Positions 45,890 to 57,800 of a stretch of DNA of 64,000 nt are shown one piece after another. This DNA is from Hofstenia miamia (Eukaryota > Xenacoelomorpha > Acoela): the NCBI GenBank assembly GCA_004352715.1, contig SCFE01000052.1, positions 193,897 to 257,896 of the forward strand. Reading direction: 5' to 3'. The notes beneath the pieces were generated by a model. That model saw nothing but the letters and a program-made list of their open reading frames with translations, was not told the DNA's origin and made no database searches. Within the stretch, counting starts at the first letter, position 1; each line of letters opens with the position of its first letter. Position numbers and translations under genes: made by a program.

Positions 45890-48800
45890 CTAAAATTACA
45901 TCAAACAAATAAATGGGATACAAAGTTCCTCAAAGTTTCTATTGATAATAAATTTTGGCTAAAATATTTTATACAAAATGGGAAAATATATTCATCAGAA
46001 CAAGCTCATAGCAAGCATTTCGAAAGTATAGAAATAACACTATTCCGAATGCTTGTCAACAAACAGACATCTGCGTAGAATTATAATTTTCACATAGTTT
46101 GCTCAATTGGTTAATCACAAACTATAAATGGGACCCGCAAAAAAGTGAGCCGTACTTTGAATTGAGATTAGTACACTAATGGGCATAGTCGAAACTATCA
46201 AAAGCATGTTTGCACAAGAAAGTAAAACAACGAAGCGAAGAAAAGGAATGCTATGAAACCATGCACTGTCAAGAAAATCAGAGTGCCTAGTTCCAGAGCT
46301 CATCTGCTTTTACGGCAATAAATTTAGGACAGCGCTTCTTCTCATCGTCCTCGCATTGTCAAAGAAAACATTAAAGACTATAAGGCGATTGAGGAAGGGT
46401 GCGTCCTGAAACCAGCAGAAGCTGTTGAATTGATTACCGTTCTTGAAATCGCCCGATGGTCCAGCATTCCTTGGCTTGGCTTTACTGCTCATTGTCAAGC
46501 CTTTTAAGGAGACTTGGGGACTTTTTCTAACATTAATTATGGTTCATAATTCCATAAATTATTATTCTAAATGGCTGTTCACTTTATGTATGAGATTCTT
46601 TTTCAATTTTAGCAAAAACTTATTATTATTATTGCTAGTGAGAAAAAAGTATGCAAGAAAACAAAGAAAATGAGAAAATTTCTTTTGATAAACTGGAAAT
46701 TGTAGATACCTAATCGTTAAAACCAATACATAATTTAATTCAAACAACGCTAAATTATCAGATTGTATGACGTCATTTAAGTAATGAGATGTCATTAAAT
46801 TTCAGAAACTTCTAAATTGATAGTGCATATATGAAGAATATTTGTGTTAAATTTCGTTCTAATCCAATCAAAAGTTATATAAATACTGAAAAATCCCATA
46901 TCGTATAGGTTTAAGCAAGATTGGGGAAACAAAACACCCGCTATGACTAATAAAGGGATAAATACTAATAAATGAATATACAAAATTCTTAAGTGAAAAA
47001 ATTAACATAAATGTAATATGCTTAATATAATTATATTGAAGACGAGATATAAATTCTAAGAGAAATATACCTGTGCAAATGTGAGCAAAATAATTTGATA
47101 GTATTTGCATTTTCAGGAGGGAATTCTTTAAAAATTGATGAAAAACTTTTTATCTTTTCAGATACTTCTTCTAGTCCTAAAGCACAGCTTTATACATGAA
47201 TGTAGTTGACATTTGTAACATTTCAACAGGTAACATGGTTAAAGTATATACACACTACAAAAACGTGATAGCAATTATGCAAAAAACAATTAATCAATTT
47301 CATTTGAAGATTACTTATAATGACAACATTGTTTGCTAACTTAGTTCAGAAAAGTTTCCTCAATAAAATTTTGCCAACTTAAATGTTCCAATGAGGATTC
47401 TGGAGCTAATCCTTGAAAAAAATTAAATCAAAACAAAAGATAAAATTTCAAAACAGGATTTGATGGGTGAATCAAAGGCAAACTTGTAAATATTTATAAA
47501 AAAATTATTTGTTTTGATACATAATCATTGTGACAAAAGTAACTAAAAAATTAAAAACTAGTAAAAGGTTAGCAATATAACTGCAGGGTCAAACATTCAA
47601 AGCAGTTAATGTTCAAACATTATCTCTTCAAATTGATAAACTTAATAGTTATAATTAAAAAAATTTAACAAAGTTCAATAAATACTCAAATATCAAATTT
47701 ATGTTTTAAAATCGGAGTGTTTTGGTAAGAACTCTGACTATGCTTGTACGAGTTTTATACTTTAAGAAAAAAAAAATTTCAAGTATTACAGGTACAATAA
47801 TATTCATTGGCACAAAAATTCACAATCTGTATAAACCAACACAAGTGTCAATATTCCAAAATTTCCAAACTTCTTAATATATTTGGAAAAAACTGTTTGA
47901 AAATGAGGACAAAATAGTTTTAGCGTTAAGGTTACACTATGCAGTTTAGAGTCAATTTTTTAAATTTTCATACTCTGTCACCTATTCAAAACAAATTAAT
48001 AAGTGCAATGATCCCTTCTGTAGAGCTAAAATCAATTTCCATAGATAATAAAATTTCAAAAATTATAAAAATTCCATAAAATATAAATGTTAAGACTGAA
48101 GTTGCAAAAAAGAAAAAATGCATAAATAGCAGACAATGAAATAGTAAAAATTGTTAAACTCATTACATGCAAATTAAAATAACATGCACATCATCAAAAC
48201 GAGTGAGCATTAGTAACATACCTTCATCTAGAAAAAGAAGAAACGAAGTAATCATGTAACTTTCTGAAACTCAATCCAAAATATCAATTCAATATCAACA
48301 TCTAATAAAGATACACACCGATTCATTTTCTCCAAGTAAAATATAACTGAACATCATTAATAGTTACGTAAGTCTCAAAAACAATGACAACAGTTTCAAC
48401 GAAGGCTAACTCATCCGGAATCCTAGAAATCAAATAGATTCAATGCTAACATTGGACTGAAGACCCAATAATTAAATGTAAATCCTAAAGCACTAAAATG
48501 CAGTTGCGGTCTTAAATAATTTCAAACGAGAGTGGTTCAATTCTTTTACCAAAAAATAAAAAACGATTACGGATTTGAAAGTTATTCAAAATCTAATCAT
48601 ATTTTGCAAAAATTTCAATGATTTATGAAATCCTTTACAAAAACTTGTTTTATAATTATAAACATGAAAAATAGTCTTTTTTAGACGTCCTATATTGATG
48701 ATAGAAACAGAGAATTTTTTGAAAAAATGGATTCTAGAAAATTATTTTTTATCGCAATAATCACATAAAATGCTTAGACCGTTATGGAAGGGGGACGGCT

Positions 48801-51800
48801 GCCCCCCCCTAAAACCCTATTGTTTAAATGGGACTGGAAAATATTACCTAATATATTCTGCATCTTCTCTTGAAATTCATCAGGAAACAATGGTGTATGC
48901 ATTTCTTTGAAATATAGCTTTACAGTTCCTGCCAAAACATGAACGTCGTTGATATGTTCAAAACTCATATCCCGATTTTCATCAATAGCGAAACGAAGCT
49001 TTTGAACCTCTGCCTGATTTCCAGATACGCGATACAACCCTTCAAGATGAGAGCCTTTCTGTTCAATTGAATGCAATAAGTTTGTCAAAAATGTTGGTGG
49101 CTCTTTGTTCACACAAACAGCTGATAGTTTAGCACCAAAAACACGATCTAAATGAAAATTTAAATATTTCAAAATAAACCAACATCTTCAAATACCAGAT
49201 TAAAAATAAGATGAACTTTTTTTGTCAAACGTTCAACCCGAAATCAGAGGAAAGCTTGTCACATTGAAAACATTACTAAACTAATGCATATCTAAAGCAC
49301 TTCCAAGATTTTACACGGTTAGTGCAATTTTACAGACTTAAGAACTTGTGTGATGAAAATTTCTGCCCAAATTGAAAATCCATTTTAAATTGTACATTCA
49401 TGTAAATATTGGAAACAATTTGTAACTCAATTTTTTGAATTATAAGAGTACATTGGTCTGCAGAAAACCTCAAACGATACATCTAGGAAACTAATTGTAT
49501 CCTGCATTTCCAAAACTGATGGCAAAAGTTAAATTTTGAATTACACAGTAAATACTAAAAACATTGTCGTAAAAATGTATTGTATTACAATAAAAGATTA
49601 AAGGACTATTAGAAAACAAAAATAATCAATGAAAAGCACAGTACTCAAAATTCATTTATTGCAGTCTTATAAGAGACTAGGTCTGAATGTCCCAACTTTA
49701 AAAAACAATTAAATCAGAATGATAAAATACTGGGAAAAACACAAAAAAGAGTAAACTATATGAANAATTAATTGTATCCTGCATTTCCAAAACTGATGGC
49801 AAAAGTTAAATTTTGAATTACACAGTAAATACTAAAAAACATTGTCGTAAAAATGGGAAAAACTATTTGTATTACAATAAAAGATTAAAGGACTATTAGA
49901 AAACAAAAATAATCAATGAAAAGCACAGGACTTAAAATTCATTTATTGCAGTCTTAGCAGAGCTAGGTCTGAATGTCTCAACTTTAAAAAAGAATTAAAT
50001 CAGAATGATAAAATACTGAGGAAAACCCAAAAAAGAGTAAAATATATGAAATCAGTGTTGCGCAATTAAATGACTAATGTATCTAAACCTGTTTTATAAG
50101 CATAGCTTTAAACATACTCGCGCCGTTTGAAAGTTGATATCAACCAAAATCTTCACATTATCAAATGTTTCCACAGACTGCCCAAGCGGAGTCGTAGAAA
50201 TGCAGTTCACGATTCTGTGAGATTTCAAAGCAATTTTAACATAAAAATCTCACAGTTGGAAAATTGGAAGATACACAAAAAATTCTAAAAACCTCAACCC
50301 TAACCATGATTGAAAGGAATTTTCTCGCCTTGAATATTTCGGCATTGAAATTTCCAGGTACAACAGTTCATACCTATGTTATGCATGCAATCTAGTAATA
50401 ATCAACATTAGATACCCTATTGTATAATTTTAATGATATCATGAAGTAATAAAAATAACTAACAGTTTTCATATATTACTGTTAGATCTTTTAAAAAGTG
50501 TTTAATTTTTACTATATTGATAGAAGGTAATAATTTAAAAAATGTGAACTCACAGCGAATAGTCCCTGTTTTATTCATTTCTTCGAGAGAAGGACGATTG
50601 AGAAGAAAGTTTGAAAGTTTTGTGAGAAGTGATTCTTGCGTGACATTTTTCTTCTTGTCTATTAGTAAGTTGTATTATAAGCGCAATCGACTAATAAATT
50701 AATGAGGCACAGCAGTGATTTCCGAATACACAGTGATTGTTTCTCACAATAAATGAAAATTTTAACTGTCATGCGTTACACATAGTGAAGTTCAAACATA
50801 CATGTATGGGAGGAACAAAACAATCGCGACTTTTCAGTATAACCATTATAGAAAACTTTAAAAACAAACCTGTTGCTTTGGTAGGCTTCAAAAAGTCTTT
50901 TTTGAGGATTGAAGGATCAAACATATAACTTGGATTTAGTTTCTAAACTTGGAAAAATTATTTATTAAAAAGCATCCTAAAAAAATATAAACTGTATTTG
51001 CGATTACAAACTGAAAGAGATCAGCACCATTTGATCTAATTTATATTAATTAACAAAATTCTTCATCATCACTAGACATTGAATAAAACTTTGATACTTG
51101 ATTTTTTCTGATACCAGCTTAATAAAGACTTCAATTTAAATGGTATTTTAAGAATCCCATACATTGAATAACTAATACCTTGCAAATGTCAAAGACCATT
51201 CAACTGAGAATAAAACAATTTTCGTTAAGACGGTGTACACTCCTTATATTTTTTCAAATTTCAGCGCATTATATAAACGTGTTGTAAAAACAAACAGTCA
51301 TTTTCTGAAATATTGTTAAAAGTAATTATTACAGAGCGCGAACAAAATTATTTTACTAAATGTACTCAATGTTTTTTTTGAAATATGAACTTAGGGACAA
51401 TCCCCCCGCCGCGCCCCTGAATCCGTCATTGGCATTTCCCCAACATTATTTGAGCTCGAAAATGTCAACGGGAACAACGCCCTAATTTTACTGCGTAATG
51501 CAATAACGCAATTTCTACGAAACTAAGGGATTTCTGGTGCACCACGCTCAAATTTGCAATTTCTAAGAAATGTGTTCATAAGTGTTCAACCTTTAATCAC
51601 AATAGTGATATTATTAATAAAATGACGTATTGGATTAATAAAAATGTTCATTTTGCCAATCCTGTGGGACCAAAATTAATTCCCTTTGCATGGTATATTA
51701 TAGTCTTTTCTTTCGGCCTTTCATAAATTCATCTATCATTTAAGTGATCTTTTTTTAAGAAAGAATTTATTTAATCTATTCATTGGAAATAATCTAAAAC

Positions 51801-54800
51801 ATTATTGTTCAGAGAACGGGCCGCGATTATATAAGCTAACCCTGATTTTTCCATATTGGAGAAACTTGCAAGAATTCTTTCAGGTGGGAGCACAGAAGAA
51901 AATGCTTCACCTTACTTGTTCTAAAATACCAACACGCCCCAATTTTTCACTCAAATGCTGTTGAAAATTTAAAACATTTTGTCGATATTAAGGGTCATTC
52001 CATATAGGCTGTTCTGTGGCATAAAAAATTTTTGTTTAAAAGATAAATTCCAATTTAGGCATTTAATGTCAAAGACACTTCTGATATCACATAATTGACT
52101 AAACGGCACATAGTTATGGTTTTTATAAGCAAAAAATGTGTTATGCTACAGGAAATTTACATGAAATAAAATAAAAAGAAATAGTTTTCTTTGAAAAAAA
52201 CCACTTTACCAGAATTCGAACTTCGAAAGGAATGTATACTTTGTTTAAAAAAACTATTTCCATATTCAGTGTGAAAACACTAAATAGCACCGACGACGAA
52301 AACTTTATACAAAAACTACGTTCAAATGATGCAAGGATGTATTTTTCAGTGGTAAAGTAAAATAACTTAGATGGTACGTGACAATCAAAGTATAAAATAG
52401 CATGGGAAATGTAATAAAAAATTAGAAAATGTAGCTATGCTTCTAAAATGATATACACTGATCTGTATTTTAACACATACACGGACTTCGGCATAGTATT
52501 TCTAAATGAAGAATAATTAAAATGCGAAATATTTTTATGTAAATAGCAATCAATTGATAAACTTGTAAATCAGTTGCTTTACATGAAGTTATAGTGTATT
52601 CGAGGTGGAGAAGTTTAATTAAATGCGCAATGGTCGCATTTCACACTAAGAATCAATATTGCGATTGATGAGGGTTAAACGGGGTCACACAGCTAATTTA
52701 CAAATTAAGGAACATTCATTTCTAATGATGGACTTTGCGCATTGGCATAACCAAGAAAGAATCTATTTAATATTTTCATTGGAAATTATCAAAAAAAAAA
52801 TCAAAATTTCATTATTGTACAGTAATATTTAGCGTACCGCATTAAATAAGGCAACCCGTGGTGGAAACGGGTCAGCTCGGGTTGGGCTAGGGTGAAATGA
52901 TTTTTTCTTATAATCGGATCATGTCGGATCACTTAATAAAGGTGACATTAATCACTTTGATTACATGTGTAGGTCCTAACATTACAATTGAACGCGTTAC
53001 GTATAATATTTTGTCACATGACAATGATACTAATGAATATTTTTTTCCGTTCTGGTTAGCACGTACACATACTAGTCATGTGTGAAAAAGCTTAACTTAT
53101 ATATTTTTGTTTACTTTAGTGACACGTTGCCATTTTCAAACCACTTGAAAAGTATTCATTATATAAACAAGTTATGCAGTTATTGGGAGAAGTTTTGCTG
53201 TTTCTCATCATATTTTGGGACAAGATAGATAGAGGTAGCTTAAATCCAAAAACTTTGCAAAACACTATGCACTTATATATTAATTGGTAAATTTTGAATT
53301 GGTCTTAGGCACGCCAAATTATTTTGGATCGTACAATTCCTTATCCGGGTTCAAAGGGGAAGTCAGGTCAAATCGGATCAAATTTAGAAAGCCGGATGGG
53401 GCGGGTTTGGCTCATCGTATCAGTTGGGTTCGGTTGGGTCGAGTCTAAAAAGTTTTACCCCTTTCCACCTCTCAAGGCAACCCTGATTTTCCGCCATTGA
53501 AAGAACTTGAAATAGTTTCAGCAAAAAAAGGAAATTCTCAATAATGGGTGATATTTTGTCACCTAAATGCTGTTGAACAGTTAAAGCGTTTTGTTGCAAT
53601 TTGGATAAAAAATATAGTTTTCTCTGAAAAACATATTTTAAGGAATTTTTTTGCAAAATTTTTACGAAACAGAAGTCGATTTTGAACGGAATCTGTACTT
53701 TGCACATTGTGTAAAAACCTAAACACCATCAAAGAAAACACAAAACCACCAACTTTATAGAAACTAATTCAAATGATACAACACCGTATTTCTTAGACGT
53801 AAAATAACTTAGATGTTACGTGAAAGTTAATGTATAAAATGGCATGGAAAGTGTTATAAAAAATCAGGAAATGATAATCGGATCTGTATTTTAACACGTA
53901 CACGGACTTCGGCATTGTATTTCTAAATGAAGAATCTTTAGAATACAAAAATTTATTGATATGCATAGCAATCAATTGATAAAATTGTCAATCAGTTGCT
54001 TTACATGAAATTATAGTATATTCGAAGCGAAGAAGTTTAAGTACATGTGATATGGGGTCGCATTTCACACTAAAAATCATCATTGCGGTTTATTAGGGAT
54101 AAACAGGGTTAATATATGTCATACGAATTAAGTAAAACGCATTATAATGGTCTTTGCCCATAGGCATAACCAGGGTGGTGCTGAGGGTGCCTGGGCAACC
54201 CCATTTTTTTCACTGGTTTGCAATAAGGTCCTATGAGGGGGAGGAAGAGACAGTCTCTATTATTAATTGAATAGCTGGCTCGAAAAACGTTGGATACTGC
54301 AATTGTTTACATTGTGTTTTTATAATAAAACGTTGTGGCAACAAACCTACGCATAAAAGCCCATCCATTTGTGAAATGCGAGTTAAGGTTCAGACAGCAA
54401 TAAGGGGTTTCGTGAAAAAACGTTGCATGTACAAAAACAACTATCTACATCTAGACATAGACTACTAAATATGATATGGACGCGACAGTAAATTAGTAAA
54501 GACAGTGAACAAATTAATTAAAAATACTTGGAAAATATGAGGTTCTTCTGTAAAATTTTTAATATGTAACACAAGGTTTTCCAGGTCACCTAATCAGTGA
54601 GGTCCGTGGATTTAACAAAAATTATATAGACACAATAGAAGTAAAGCAAGCGAATATGAATCACCTAATGCAATAGCGGCGAATATAAAGAATAAAAATC
54701 GACGAGTCAAGTTCGCATGATCCGCGATGTTAGTTGGATGTTCAGTCTCCTGTTTTAATTAAATCAAGTTGTATGCAATGTGAATGTCAAGAAAGAGACT

Positions 54801-57800
54801 GCTTACATACAATTAGGTGTAGTAAGCAACGACTAGTTTAGACTTGGTTTTTTAAAGACCTAGTGTTCGAATTACAAAATTTGTAATGTTAAGGGCAAAT
54901 TTTTAATTGCATTTTTGCATGGCTTTTGAAATACAGTCGACACAAGATATAGTACACCGTTGGAGAAATTTATAAGTGTTTATATATCCGGGCTTACTTT
55001 AAGCAGTGATGTGTTAAGCATGTGATATGGCGTTTGCTATAAGCAGTAGTGCACTATATTACATCCGGTTGTGACTAACCACTAATTCTATTTTACCAAT
55101 TTTGGTCACTTTACATGATAGATTGAAGAAATCATCTACGTTAATATACACACTTAGATGAAAGCTGATATTTAGCTACATTTAGTGTTCAACGAAGAGC
55201 AAACATAAAAAATGAAAAACTTACATTTTTATCAATGACGGCAGAAAGAGTTTTGTACCAGCTATCCAAAATGAAAGGCTGATCTTCACTACGTAAATAT
55301 AGAGTGGCCTCCTTTGTAAACTGCTTTAGCTAAAAATTACTCATTTATTAACAAATTTAAAAAAATAATATTCTAATAAAAAATATTCAACATTGATGTG
55401 TTAAAACTACTCTAAAAGATAACTGTTGAATTCCAAATAGCATTGGAAACACATTGTTACATCCAAAATATCCATAGGTCATGCCACAACCATTAAAATT
55501 GCAAAATAAAAATCAAATTTAACAATCCTCTGTGAGAACTGATACCATTCGCAGACTATCCAAAGTAAGTCTGCTACTCAATACATTCGCATTTTTGCAT
55601 GTAAAAACAAAATTGTTTAATCAAACAATATAAAAGTTAGAAATGCAACATAATCTTTTGTTGATCAGTGCATAAAATTTGTAATATAGAAATAAAATGT
55701 ATTTTTTAATAGCTACCCCTTCTTACATTTTTAAAGATGTTCTAATTTTTTAGATTATAGAGCTGAAAACATGAATTTTTGAGAGATATGCTTCATCATG
55801 TTTGCGCATAATGATAACACTGCAGTTCATAGGGTGGAACATTAAGAAAATAGCATTAAATAACTTAATAAGTGTTGTTAATTATTCCCCCATTTTACGG
55901 TATTCACAGTTTTCTGATAATAAAACTAAAATGGCTCAGGTAGGAAACCTAAAAAATTTCCAATAGTCCCTATATAAAAAGATAACAGAAGAGCCATACA
56001 TTTCTCTTTTGTAGAGCGCCATTTCAAATAAATTGAATGTACTCTCATTCCGGTCTTTAATCTTAAGTTTTCCATTCCTTCTCATTTATATAATCCAATT
56101 AGTACTGATAAGTTGTTTAAAAAACCTTTCAGAGAACAGTTGAATTATTCACACATTAGCATAACATTTAAACTCGTTGAAAATTTTCAAAAAACATTTT
56201 TAACTCTTTTATGTTCACTGAATTTCAGGTTATCAGATTGTTTTAGAGATCATGTCATTCCATAACGAAAACAAGTCATAAGATAAAATTTCAAAGGAAA
56301 ATGTTTACTAAACACTACCTCTTTATCAGAGCGCGCTTTGAAGGTTTTAAACAATGACCAAATTTCAATAACTGACAAAAGATTTTTCAGATAATCACTT
56401 ACTAGTTAAATTATAAAATTAAAAATTTTAAATTAAATATATTAAAAAAATGATCGGCATTTTATTTATTGTGTATGTTGATAATATAAAGACGATAAAT
56501 GTCTCTACTTTAGAATGAATGAAGTAGAGATTTCTATTAAGAATGTCAAAGGAAATATACCATCTAATGAAGTTGACATATTTTTTTACTGTTTTGAATA
56601 CTATCTCTGTGAACAACTTTTTTAGTTCTTAGAGAGAGTAAAACCTTTTCAAAAGTGGGAATGCCAACAACTAGAAAAACATTAGAGGCATTAGCCTGGG
56701 GACCAGGTAGTGGTTTCTTGATGGAGGCTATAATGATGACGTATCGTTCTATGAAAAGTATCATACGAAATGCAGTGTTCACATCTATAATTAGCAAAAA
56801 GCAATATTACCCGGGGAATTAACAAACTGATGAAGAAGTTAAGGTGCAGTTAGCAAAAAAATAATCGATTTTAAATGAATACTGTGAAGAATAAAGGTGA
56901 ATCCACTGAAAACCAAATTTATCCTAACAAACGGAAATATTTCAGATAAAACATTACTTAACATTGGCGTGCACTGAAGGAAATGTATGTAGGAAAGCTA
57001 CTGTGATGAACTCCAATAAATCAATAATTTAAAGTATAAATCCATTAATCAACGTTTATCAGTGCAAAATGCATATTCCGATACAACCATGGCAGAATTT
57101 GAAAGAATGTCATTCACAAGAATCCGTGTCTCCGCATACATTTTTGATACGGAAATATTAAGGACTGAATAGAAACGATCGATTGTGATCAAGGAGTTCA
57201 ATAATGATTGAAGGAGTCCTTGATTGTGATGTGGAAATTCAAGATGAAAAGCATTTAATTGAAGATTGTTTGTTAATACCGGATTTAAGAGAAGTTGCCA
57301 TACTACAAATTCGGTTTATCGAATTTTATTAATTTTAAATCTAAAACTGTTCAATTATGTATAAACCTGCGCCATTTTTACAAATTGTTTGTTTTTTAAA
57401 TGAACTGATAAATCTTGTACCGCTCCGATCGATAAAATTTAGTATTGCTATTGTTATTATTAGAAAATATATTAAAAAACGATGTCTAATATGCTATTGA
57501 ATAATATTTGCTTCGACAATAGAAGTAGAAATACATTTTACTACGGTTTCTAATGCTACAAAGTGAAACGATCGTAAAGCAATATTGCTTTTATCATTTA
57601 CACACTGTTTGAAATATGTCCCAATTTTACATGAATCATCTTCAAAATTCAAAAACATTGGAAAACATGACTTGCATAGCAAGACAATAGCAATGCCTAA
57701 TTTGATATATGGTAGATATCTACTAAACCTTGTGGGTTAGTATAACAGACTTCACATTGCAACACAATAAAATGCACGAAAATTTTAGTAATTAATACAC

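Noticed and set aside
56564-56797. 77-codon minus-strand frame in a RhoGAP intron
   Set aside because: Considered as an extra exon, but there is no acceptor/donor pair in suitable phase and no family similarity.
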